Below, one piece after another: positions 1 to 5,605 of a stretch of DNA of 6,568 nt; the stretch's first letter is position 1; every line of letters starts with the position of its first letter. The notes under the pieces were generated by a model. It had not been told where the DNA came from. It saw only the letters and a list, made by a program, of their open reading frames with translations, and searched no databases. The translations under genes were made by a program, and so were the position numbers. The DNA comes from JAYWDA01 sp043779185 (GTDB lineage Bacteria; Bdellovibrionota; Bdellovibrionia; Bdellovibrionales; Bdellovibrionaceae), in contig JAYWEQ010000118.1 in the NCBI GenBank assembly GCA_043779185.1, positions 1-6,568 of the forward strand, read 5' to 3'.

Positions 1-641
1 CCCGTATTATGAGCGGCTGCGATGATTTTTTCAAAATCAAATTTTTGTCCCGAAAGATAATTACAATTTCCCAGCATGATTAAGGCCAAAGAATTTCCAA
101 GAGCTCTTATTTGCTCTTGAATATCTTCTGTTGAAACTGTTATTTGGCCAGGCCGTGGTTTAAGTTCGACAATCGCTTCTTTGGGATCAAAGCCATGAAA
201 ACGGCTTTGCGAATCGACGCCGTACTTATCAGAAGGAAAAGTATTGTTTTCAATCAGAATCTTAAAGCGTTCTTTTGTCGGGCGATAGAAACTGACCATT
301 AAAAGGTGCAAGTTTACGGTCAGTGTGTTCATGGCGACCACTTCATTTTCTTGGGCGCCAACTAATCTTGCAAAACTGCCAGTGATATTTTCATGGTAGG
401 GAAGCCAAGGATTTTTTCCTTCGAAGTGACCTTCGACGCCGTAGCGCCCCCAGGACTCCATTTCTTCTTGCACATACTCGGGGGCTTTTCTGGGCATCAA
501 ACCCAAAGAGTGGCCAGCAAAATACAAAGGTTTTTCGCCACTGGCGGTTTGCGGAAAAACAAATTCATCGCGAAATTTTTTAAGCGGATCTTCTTGATCT
601 AGGGTTTGAGCTTCTTTCAAGCTATAGGTCAAATTGATCAT
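1..641 (-). CDS. kynU: Kynureninase, N-terminal part (cut by left window edge)
   Basis: This is a PLP-dependent hydrolase that cleaves kynurenine or 3-hydroxykynurenine to (3-hydroxy)anthranilate and alanine. About 213 residues are visible, starting MINLTYSLKEAQ, in one uninterrupted frame. Family signatures are clear: YFAGHSLGLMP near residue 40, GVEGHF and PWLPYHE around 65-80, the cofactor-phosphate stretch MNTLTVNLH near 105, and FPSDKYGVDSQ near 140, whose Phe is expected to stack on PLP. The family is usually about 415-465 residues, so roughly half is present. The PLP-binding lysine lies in the missing part. The ATG overlaps the stop of the upstream decarboxylase gene as TAATG. An AAGGGA lies about 10 bases before it (positions 652-657), so the pair is probably co-transcribed and translationally coupled. 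The visible motifs resemble the animal-type enzyme as I recall it. Confidence 0.93.
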   Translation of the reverse strand, partial: MINLTYSLKEAQTLDQEDPLKKFRDEFVFPQTASGEKPLYFAGHSLGLMPRKAPEYVQEEMESWGRYGVEGHFEGKNPWLPYHENITGSFARLVGAQENEVVAMNTLTVNLHLLMVSFYRPTKERFKILIENNTFPSDKYGVDSQSRFHGFDPKEAIVELKPRPGQITVSTEDIQEQIRALGNSLALIMLGNCNYLSGQKFDFEKIIAAAHNT

Positions 642-1402
642 TAAGACGGCGTCCCTTCAATCATCACAGAGACCGGTTGCAAGCCATCCACTGTCAGGTC
701 GATGCGCATTCCTGCACTTAATGCGATGGCGACTGTGGCCGCACCGGCTAATACAATGCTTCCGCTTTTTAAGATTTGCCCGCGCTCTGCTAAAAGTTCG
801 CAAAGTTGAATGACGCTGACCACGGGATCGCCGGAAATATCTTTTGAAATACCTTTTTGTGAAATCTTTCGATCGGCTGACATTTCCATGAATAAATTTC
901 TCAGATCTAAATTTTGAAAATCTTCCCGCCAAGGTCCTAAAATAAAATCGGACGACGATGAATTGTCGGCGATGACATCTTCCATAGAAAAATATTTAAA
1001 CTGCTCATATCTGGAATCTAAAATTTCTAGGCACGAGCAAACTCCACGGCAGGCCTTTAAAACTTGCTCGCGCGACGGACTGCCAGAAAGATCTTGGCCG
1101 ATCCAAAAAGCGACTTCGGGCTCGATTTTTGGATGAATTTTTCCTTGAAGGCTGAGGGTGCCCCCGTTCGGAATCTGCATTTTTTCAGTCAAAAAACCAT
1201 ATAGCGGAGAGTCAAGATTCATCTGTTGGCGCTTAGCCTCGGAGGTCAGGCCCATTTTCCATCCGATTTGGGTCTCGCCCAGCGCTTGGCGCTGTTTAAG
1301 TTGTTTTTCCTGGATGCCGTAGGCTTCAGCCCGGGAAAAATCCTTGATCTGTTGGCTGATCTGCTGAATGGGGGACGCCTTGATTCTGGCTTGGTTCAAC
1401 AC
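641..1402 (-). CDS. 4-oxalocrotonate decarboxylase (MhpD/XylI/NbaG hydratase-decarboxylase family)
   Basis: This cytosolic, divalent-metal enzyme is predicted to turn 4-oxalocrotonate into 2-oxopent-4-enoate and CO2, downstream of 2-aminomuconate deamination. With the GTG at 1402 the protein has 253 residues. Seen: GWKMGLTSEAKRQQM (48-61, Lys49), the metal-ligand stretch HPKIEPEVAF (90-99; Glu94, Glu96) and CLEILDSRY (124-132; Glu126) followed by the VIADNSSSS block. Family knowledge: Lys in GWKMGLTS plus DSRY favours the decarboxylase over the 2-oxopent-4-enoate hydratase branch, but the two are close paralogues and I cannot exclude the hydratase. The GTG has no good ribosome site. The frame stays open upstream, and a CTG at 1435-1433 behind AAGGAAGG would add 11 residues and give a more typical N-terminus (264 residues). 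It is first in the minus-strand unit, and its stop overlaps the kynU start. Confidence 0.85.
   Translation of the reverse strand: MLNQARIKASPIQQISQQIKDFSRAEAYGIQEKQLKQRQALGETQIGWKMGLTSEAKRQQMNLDSPLYGFLTEKMQIPNGGTLSLQGKIHPKIEPEVAFWIGQDLSGSPSREQVLKACRGVCSCLEILDSRYEQFKYFSMEDVIADNSSSSDFILGPWREDFQNLDLRNLFMEMSADRKISQKGISKDISGDPVVSVIQLCELLAERGQILKSGSIVLAGAATVAIALSAGMRIDLTVDGLQPVSVMIEGTPS
1377..1390. repeat. 14-bp inverted repeat, left copy
   Basis: GCCTTGATTCTGGC lies inside the 5' coding end of the decarboxylase. Its exact reverse complement is at 1486-1499. Each arm has a partial dyad of its own (GCC-N3-AT-N3-GGC). The arms are centred 109 bp apart across the divergent promoter region, which would suit a regulator binding two sites. 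Chance cannot be excluded. Confidence 0.5.
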
Positions 1403-1440
1403 ACTTGCCCATAAATCGACCTTGTTCTGTTCCAGAGAAA

Positions 1441-1448
1441 CCTTCCTT
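1441..1448 (-). promoter_or_regulatory. Shine-Dalgarno site suggesting an upstream CTG start for the decarboxylase gene
   Basis: On the minus strand AAGGAAGG is followed after five bases (TTTCT) by CTG at 1435-1433, in frame with the decarboxylase. The intervening codons read LEQNKVDLWAS, a plausible helix start like that of family members. No ATG, GTG or TTG lies in frame between this site and the GTG at 1402. A second, weaker possibility is an ATT at 1453-1451 behind AAAAGG. Confidence 0.5.
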
Positions 1449-1485
1449 GAAATAAAAATCCTTTTTATGATTAACTCTGTCCAGG

Positions 1486-1499
1486 GCCAGAATCAAGGC
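1486..1499. repeat. 14-bp inverted repeat, right copy
   Basis: GCCAGAATCAAGGC is the exact reverse complement of 1377-1390. It ends just before the GGAG ribosome site of the cyclase gene, so a protein bound here would sit in the 5' leader of the plus-strand unit and over the weak TTGATT box of the minus-strand unit. Confidence 0.5.
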
Positions 1500-1510
1500 T
1501 GGAGCGAAAA

Positions 1511-2149
1511 ATGCAAAATTTGGAAGAAATGGAAGTCATTGATATCACGCCAGTGATCAACCCGCGCCTGGCGGTTTTCCCTGGGGATCAGCCCTTTACA
1601 CAACAGTTTTCCATGGATATGCATCATGGGGATCATCTGACTTTATCGTCGATTCATACGACAGTTCATTTAGGCGCCCATACCGACGCGCCAAATCACT
1701 ACTCTATCAACGGTTCGACGATGGAAAAGCGGGCTCTTAACTTTTACTTGGGGGCGGCCCAGGTGATCACGATTCCTTGCCAAAAAGGCACACGAATTTC
1801 TAGTCAGAATTTAGCGGGGATTAAAATTCAAGCGCCGCGGATTTTATTTAAAACGGGCTCTTTTCCGGATCCTTACCATTGGAATACCGATTTTATGTCT
1901 TTATCCGCCGAGCTGATCGAGTATCTATCCAAGCAAGGTGTAAAACTGGTCGGCATCGATACGCCTTCGATTGATCTGTCAGAAGATAAAGTTTTGCAAA
2001 GTCACCATGCCGTTGCAAAGTATGATATGGCTATTTTAGAAGGAATTGTATTAGACCAAGTGGTGGATGGAATCTATCAACTGGTGGCGCTGCCCTTGGC
2101 GATTGAAGGAGCCGATGCCAGTCCGGTTCGCGCTGTGCTTCTAAAATAA
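1511..2149 (+). CDS. kynB: KynB-type cyclase family protein, probable kynurenine formamidase
   Basis: This member of the metal-dependent cyclase family is predicted to hydrolyse N-formylkynurenine to kynurenine and formate. It has 212 residues, close to the usual bacterial KynB length of about 210. Seen: VIDITPVINPRLAVFPGD near the N-terminus; the metal motif HLGAHTDAPNHY (53-64; His53, His57, Asp59, with His63 as likely catalytic base); SHHAV (164-168) and ILEGIVLDQV (175-184, Glu177), which match the second metal-ligand region; and the KynB-like C-terminus with LVALPL and DASPVRAVLLK. GGAG at 1501-1504 supports the ATG at 1511. A second ATG at 1529, behind GGAAG, would give a shorter start (MEVIDITP) and fits family N-termini as well. 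It is first gene of the plus-strand unit. Other cyclase-family activities such as isatin hydrolase are possible, but the kynurenine neighbours favour formamidase. Confidence 0.85.
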   Translation: MQNLEEMEVIDITPVINPRLAVFPGDQPFTQQFSMDMHHGDHLTLSSIHTTVHLGAHTDAPNHYSINGSTMEKRALNFYLGAAQVITIPCQKGTRISSQNLAGIKIQAPRILFKTGSFPDPYHWNTDFMSLSAELIEYLSKQGVKLVGIDTPSIDLSEDKVLQSHHAVAKYDMAILEGIVLDQVVDGIYQLVALPLAIEGADASPVRAVLLK

Positions 2150-2174
2150 GAGTTTGAAAAAGGAAATGTTTTAT

Positions 2175-3620
2175 ATGCAAAAGATTTTAAACTATATCGG
2201 CGGAGAATTTGTTGCGCCGTTGAATGGAAAATTCTTAGAAAATATCGATCCCTCCAGAGGTTTGGCTTATTCGTTGGTGCCAGATTCAAGTGCTGCTGAT
2301 GTTGAAAAAGCCGTCCAGGCGGCGCAGCAAGCTTTTCTTGGATGGAGCCAAACGCTCGTCGCTGAAAGATCTTCTTTGATTTTAAAATTAGCTGATTTGA
2401 TTCACAGGGATTTAGACAAATTAGCTTCTGCTGAAAGTCGCGACAATGGCAAACCTTTAAGTTTAGCAAAAAATTTAGACATTCCTAGAAGTGAAGCCAA
2501 TTTTCGATTTTTTGCTTCAGCGATTTTGCAATTTCATGGAGAAACATTTTTATCAGATGATGTCGCATTGAACTACACCGAAGCCAGTCCTTTAGGTGTC
2601 GTGGCGTGCATTTCGCCTTGGAACTTGCCTTTATATTTACTGAGCTGGAAAATCGCACCTGCCTTAGCAGCTGGAAACACGGTTGTTGCAAAGCCCTCAG
2701 AAGTGACACCGATGACAGCTTTTTTACTTTGTGAATTATTTCATGAGGCCGGCTTTCCTCCGGGGGTTTTTAATATGGTGCAAGGCTGTGGCCCGGAAGT
2801 TGGTGAGCCTTTGGTGAATCATCCAAAAGTCAAAGCCATTTCTTTTACAGGCAGCACGATGACGGGGCGAAGAATCGCCCAAAGCACGGCCGCGCAATTT
2901 AAAAAAGTCTCTTTAGAAATGGGCGGAAAAAACGCCAACATCATTTTTGCCGATGCTGATTTTGAAAACGCCATGACGACAACTTTGCGATCTAGTTTTT
3001 CAAATCAAGGCCAGATCTGCTTATGTGGTTCAAGAATTTTTATCGAACAGTCAATTTATGAAAAATTCCGTGATGAACTTGTTCTTCGGACAAAAAAACT
3101 TCGTTGCGGAGACCCTCAACAGGCCACAACCGATCAAGGCGCCTTAGTGTCTCAACTGCATTGGGAAAAAGTGAAAGCCTGCCTCCAGACAGCGCAAAAA
3201 GAGGGCGGTCGCATTCTTTGCGGAGGAAAACCTCCGGCCCTTGAGGGCGAATTCAGTCATGGTTATTTTATGGAGCCCACTTTAATTGAGGGCATTAGCC
3301 ATCTTGGAGTCACCAATCAGGAAGAAATTTTTGGCCCGGTCGCCACTTTGATTCCGTTTTCAACGGAAGAGGAAGTGATAGAAATGGCGAATTCGACTCG
3401 CTATGGATTATCTGCCAGTCTTTGGACCTCTGATGTGAAACGCGCGCATCGTGTGGCTAGCAAGCTTGAAAGCGGCCTTGTTTGGGTCAACACCTGGATG
3501 TTCCGAGATTTAAGAACACCCTTTGGTGGAGTCAAAGAATCCGGCGTTGGGCGTGAGGGCGGGACGGACGCTTTAAAGTTTTTTACAGAAACAAAAAATA
3601 TTTGTATCGCCTTGAAATAA
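2175..3620 (+). CDS. 2-aminomuconate-6-semialdehyde dehydrogenase (ALDH superfamily)
   Basis: This NAD-dependent dehydrogenase is predicted to oxidise 2-aminomuconate semialdehyde, the ACMSD product, to 2-aminomuconate (NbaE/AmnC type). It has 481 residues from ATG 2175. Seen: SPWNLP (148-153, Asn150 for the oxyanion), KPSE (173-176), the cofactor motif FTGSTMTG (224-231), the general base in LEMGGKN (Glu248), the nucleophile in GQICLCGSR (Cys282, with a second Cys at 284), and EEIFGPV (383-389). NTWMFRDLRTPFGG (439-452) resembles the hydroxymuconic/aminomuconic semialdehyde subfamily, where an Arg here binds the substrate carboxylate; Arg444 or Arg447 is the candidate. The frame extends upstream to TTG 2154 and ATG 2166, but MQKILNYIGGEFV is the classical start and AAGGA lies 10 bases before it. 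The gene starts 25 bases after the cyclase stop. Confidence 0.9.
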   Translation: MQKILNYIGGEFVAPLNGKFLENIDPSRGLAYSLVPDSSAADVEKAVQAAQQAFLGWSQTLVAERSSLILKLADLIHRDLDKLASAESRDNGKPLSLAKNLDIPRSEANFRFFASAILQFHGETFLSDDVALNYTEASPLGVVACISPWNLPLYLLSWKIAPALAAGNTVVAKPSEVTPMTAFLLCELFHEAGFPPGVFNMVQGCGPEVGEPLVNHPKVKAISFTGSTMTGRRIAQSTAAQFKKVSLEMGGKNANIIFADADFENAMTTTLRSSFSNQGQICLCGSRIFIEQSIYEKFRDELVLRTKKLRCGDPQQATTDQGALVSQLHWEKVKACLQTAQKEGGRILCGGKPPALEGEFSHGYFMEPTLIEGISHLGVTNQEEIFGPVATLIPFSTEEEVIEMANSTRYGLSASLWTSDVKRAHRVASKLESGLVWVNTWMFRDLRTPFGGVKESGVGREGGTDALKFFTETKNICIALK

Positions 3621-3631
3621 ATGGAGATCGC

Positions 3632-4063
3632 ATGAGCCAAGAGTTTAATTCACAAAAAGCACCTGAACCGACAGGTCTTTATCCTCACGCCAGAAAAGTG
3701 GGAAATATGCTTTTTCTTTCTGGCGTTGGTCCTCGTGAACGCGGCACTAAAAAAATTCCGGGAGTTGAATTGGGCTCTGATGGCAGCATCTTATCTTACG
3801 ATATCGAAGCTCAGTGCCATAGCGTTTTTAAAAATGTAAAAAATATTTTAGAAGATAGTGGCTATGCTTGGACTGATCTTGTCGATGTGACAGTGTATTT
3901 AACCAACATGAAAAATGATTTTCCAATCTATAATCGCCTTTGGGCTGAATACTTTAAAGAAAATCCTCCTTGTCGCACCACTGTTGAAGTGAACTGTTTA
4001 CCAACTCCGATCGCCGTTGAATTGAAATGCATCGCTGTCAGCGCAGCCAAAAAGGAATCTTAA
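3632..4063 (+). CDS. 2-aminomuconate deaminase (RidA/YjgF family, AmnD/NbaF type)
   Basis: This small cytosolic enzyme is predicted to deaminate 2-aminomuconate to 4-oxalocrotonate and ammonia. It has 143 residues. Seen: LFLSGVGPRERG (27-38), then a segment running through IPGVEL to YDIEAQC (42-62) that I recall as typical of the aminomuconate-deaminase branch rather than generic RidA. PCRTTVEV (113-120, Arg115) and VELKCIAV (129-136, Glu130) supply the conserved RidA pocket residues. The ATG at 3632 is preceded by GGAG (3623-3626) five bases away and lies 11 bases after the dehydrogenase stop. The last base of its TAA stop begins the dioxygenase ATG. RidA proteins normally form trimers with active sites at the interfaces, which is family knowledge. 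Confidence 0.88.
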   Translation: MSQEFNSQKAPEPTGLYPHARKVGNMLFLSGVGPRERGTKKIPGVELGSDGSILSYDIEAQCHSVFKNVKNILEDSGYAWTDLVDVTVYLTNMKNDFPIYNRLWAEYFKENPPCRTTVEVNCLPTPIAVELKCIAVSAAKKES

Positions 4064-4593
4064 TGAGCCATTTACAGGCGTTTTCTTTTAAAAAATGGAT
4101 TGATGAAAATAGGCATCTGTTAAAGCCACCTGTCGGCAATAAGGTGATTTGGAAAGATCACGAGTTTATCGCCATGGCTGTGGGTGGGCCGAATGCGAGG
4201 ACGGATTTTCATGTGAATCAAAGTGAAGAGTTTTATTATCAAATCGAAGGCAATATGACTTTAAAAGTCATTAATACAGAAAATAAAATGAGTGATGTTC
4301 GAATTACAGAAGGAGATATTTTTCTTCTGCCGGCCAATACGCCGCATTCTCCACAGCGGGAAGCGGGCAGCGTCGGTCTTGTGATTGAAAGAAAACGTCG
4401 CGACGGCGAAATTGATGGTCTGCAATGGTACTGCGAAAAATGCCAACATAAACTTTACGAAGAATTTTTTAATCTGATTGATATTGAAACTCAATTTCCA
4501 GCTGTGTTTGAGCGTTATTACAACAGTGAACATGTGAATTGCAAAAAGTGCGGCCACAAAAATGGTCGACAATGGCAGCATGCTAAAAATTGA
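4063..4593 (+). CDS. nbaC: 3-hydroxyanthranilate 3,4-dioxygenase (bacterial type with C-terminal four-Cys iron site)
   Basis: This cupin-fold, Fe(II)-dependent extradiol dioxygenase opens 3-hydroxyanthranilate to 2-amino-3-carboxymuconate semialdehyde (ACMS). It has 176 residues. Seen: the cupin motif RTDFHVNQSEEFYYQ, with iron ligands His50 and Glu56; the second motif LLPANTPHSPQR, with the third ligand His95; and Arg46, Arg99 and Glu109 at the positions that hold substrate in the Cupriavidus enzyme. The C-terminus has CEKC (Cys124, Cys127) and CKKC (Cys160, Cys163), the rubredoxin-like iron site of bacterial family members. ATG 4063 is chosen because AAGGA lies six bases before it and it overlaps the deaminase stop as TAATG. 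Its 3' end overlaps the ACMSD start. That suits tight co-production, because ACMS cyclises spontaneously to quinolinate. Confidence 0.95.
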   Translation: MSHLQAFSFKKWIDENRHLLKPPVGNKVIWKDHEFIAMAVGGPNARTDFHVNQSEEFYYQIEGNMTLKVINTENKMSDVRITEGDIFLLPANTPHSPQREAGSVGLVIERKRRDGEIDGLQWYCEKCQHKLYEEFFNLIDIETQFPAVFERYYNSEHVNCKKCGHKNGRQWQHAKN

Positions 4594-5605
4594 TATTCAC
4601 ACTCATATTTTGCCCCCCAAGATTCCCAAGTTCAAAGAAATGTTTGGCTATGGTGGATTTATCCATTTGCAAGACTGCCCGGGTTGCAATGCCAAAGACA
4701 TGTTGGATGATTCGGGAAAATTTTTCCGAAGGGTGGAAGAAAACACCTTCATTCCAGATTTGCGTCTCGAAGAATATTCGAAGCACAATGTCCAAGTTCA
4801 GGTGATTTCCACGGTGCCAGTGATGTTTAGCTATTGGGCAAAACCCAAAGATGGGCTGACTGTTGCTCAATATCTGAATGATCATATTTCTGGGGTTGTC
4901 AGGCAAAATCCAAAACGTTTTGTCGGGTTAGGAACTTTACCGATGCAAGCGCCAGAACTTGCCGTTCAAGAAGTCGAACGAGGGATCAAAGAATTGGGTT
5001 TAAAAGGATTTCAAATCGGCACCCATGTGAATGATTGGAATTTATCGGATCCGGCTTTATTTCCAATTTTTGAAGCTTGCCAAAAATGGGGCGCCGCTTT
5101 GTTTGTTCATCCCTGGGATATGATGGGGCAAGAAAAAATGAGTCGCTACTGGTTGCCTTGGTTAGTGGGCATGCCGGCGGAAAGTTCTTTGGCGATTTGT
5201 TCCATGATTTTTGGCGGAGTGTTTGAAAAATTTCCGTCCTTAAGAGTGGCTTTTGCCCATGGCGGAGGAGCCTTTCCCTTTACCCTGGATCGGATTCAGC
5301 ATGGCTTTGAAGCTAGGCCCGATTTGGTCGCGGTGGATTGCAAAGTTCCTCCTAAAGAGTATATCGGCCACTTTTGGGTCGATAGTTTAGTTCATGGAAA
5401 TGAGTCTTTAAAATTTTTAAAAAACTTATTTGGTGCCAAGAAAATTTGTTTGGGGACCGATTATCCATTTCCGCTGGGTGAATTAACGCCGGGCCAGTTA
5501 ATTTCTGAATCTGGTTTTACATTCGAAGAACAAAACTGGATGAACCATGGCGCTGCTTTAGAATGGTTAGCAATGACAAAAAATGACTTCCTAGGAGGAT
5601 CTTAA
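4580..5605 (+). CDS. nbaD: 2-amino-3-carboxymuconate-6-semialdehyde decarboxylase (ACMSD)
   Basis: This zinc amidohydrolase-superfamily decarboxylase converts ACMS to 2-aminomuconate semialdehyde, diverting it from quinolinate. It has 341 residues from ATG 4580, against about 336 for known ACMSDs. Seen: the metal-binding DIHTH (His7, His9); LFVHPWDMM (His177); YWLPWLVGMPAE (190-201, with Trp191 as active-site aromatic); FAHGGGAFPF (His227, catalytic); and LGTDYPFPLGE (Asp294, metal). The frame also offers ATG 4562. The start at 4580, MLKIDIHTH, matches family N-termini and overlaps the dioxygenase gene by 14 bases. No strong ribosome site precedes either start, so translational coupling is likely. 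Its sequence looks closer to animal ACMSD than to the Pseudomonas enzyme. The DCPGC near residues 32-36 is a small unexplained feature. Confidence 0.95.
   Translation: MLKIDIHTHILPPKIPKFKEMFGYGGFIHLQDCPGCNAKDMLDDSGKFFRRVEENTFIPDLRLEEYSKHNVQVQVISTVPVMFSYWAKPKDGLTVAQYLNDHISGVVRQNPKRFVGLGTLPMQAPELAVQEVERGIKELGLKGFQIGTHVNDWNLSDPALFPIFEACQKWGAALFVHPWDMMGQEKMSRYWLPWLVGMPAESSLAICSMIFGGVFEKFPSLRVAFAHGGGAFPFTLDRIQHGFEARPDLVAVDCKVPPKEYIGHFWVDSLVHGNESLKFLKNLFGAKKICLGTDYPFPLGELTPGQLISESGFTFEEQNWMNHGAALEWLAMTKNDFLGGS
5593..5598 (+). promoter_or_regulatory. Consensus ribosome binding site for the SDR gene
   Basis: A full AGGAGG, inside the ACMSD coding end, sits six bases before the SDR ATG. This is the strongest Shine-Dalgarno match in the window. 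It implies the SDR is made at a good level even though its start overlaps the ACMSD stop. Confidence 0.8.

Larger units (their letters stand above)
1436..1510. promoter_or_regulatory. Divergent control region between the two transcription units
   Basis: About 75 bases separate the probable start of the minus-strand unit from the plus-strand unit, so both promoters must lie here or overlap gene ends. On the plus strand TATGAT at 1466-1471 matches five of six -10 consensus bases, but the corresponding -35 (TTCCTT, 1443-1448) is poor. On the minus strand TTGATT (1493-1488) is followed after 17 bases by TAATCA, also weak. Poor hexamers in a catabolic locus would fit activator control, which is inference. 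The right edge carries one copy of a 14-bp inverted repeat. Confidence 0.45.

Noticed and set aside
393..602. Plus-strand open frame of 69 codons
   Set aside because: It lies wholly antisense to the clear kynureninase frame and has no recognisable motif or ribosome site.
2154..2174. Upstream TTG/ATG starts for the dehydrogenase
   Set aside because: They would add residues not seen in the family and place AAGGA inside or too close to the start; ATG 2175 gives the classical N-terminus.
2077..2469. Minus-strand open frame of 130 codons
   Set aside because: Antisense to the cyclase end and the dehydrogenase N-terminus, both solid genes; its translation shows no family features.
3602..3631. Upstream TTG start for the deaminase overlapping the dehydrogenase end
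   Set aside because: ATG 3632 has a well-placed GGAG and a normal family N-terminus; the extension is read-through of the neighbouring gene's end.
4261..4581. Minus-strand open frame with a hydrophobic start
   Set aside because: It is the complement of the 3-hydroxyanthranilate dioxygenase gene. The hydrophobic look comes from reading AT-rich coding sequence backwards.
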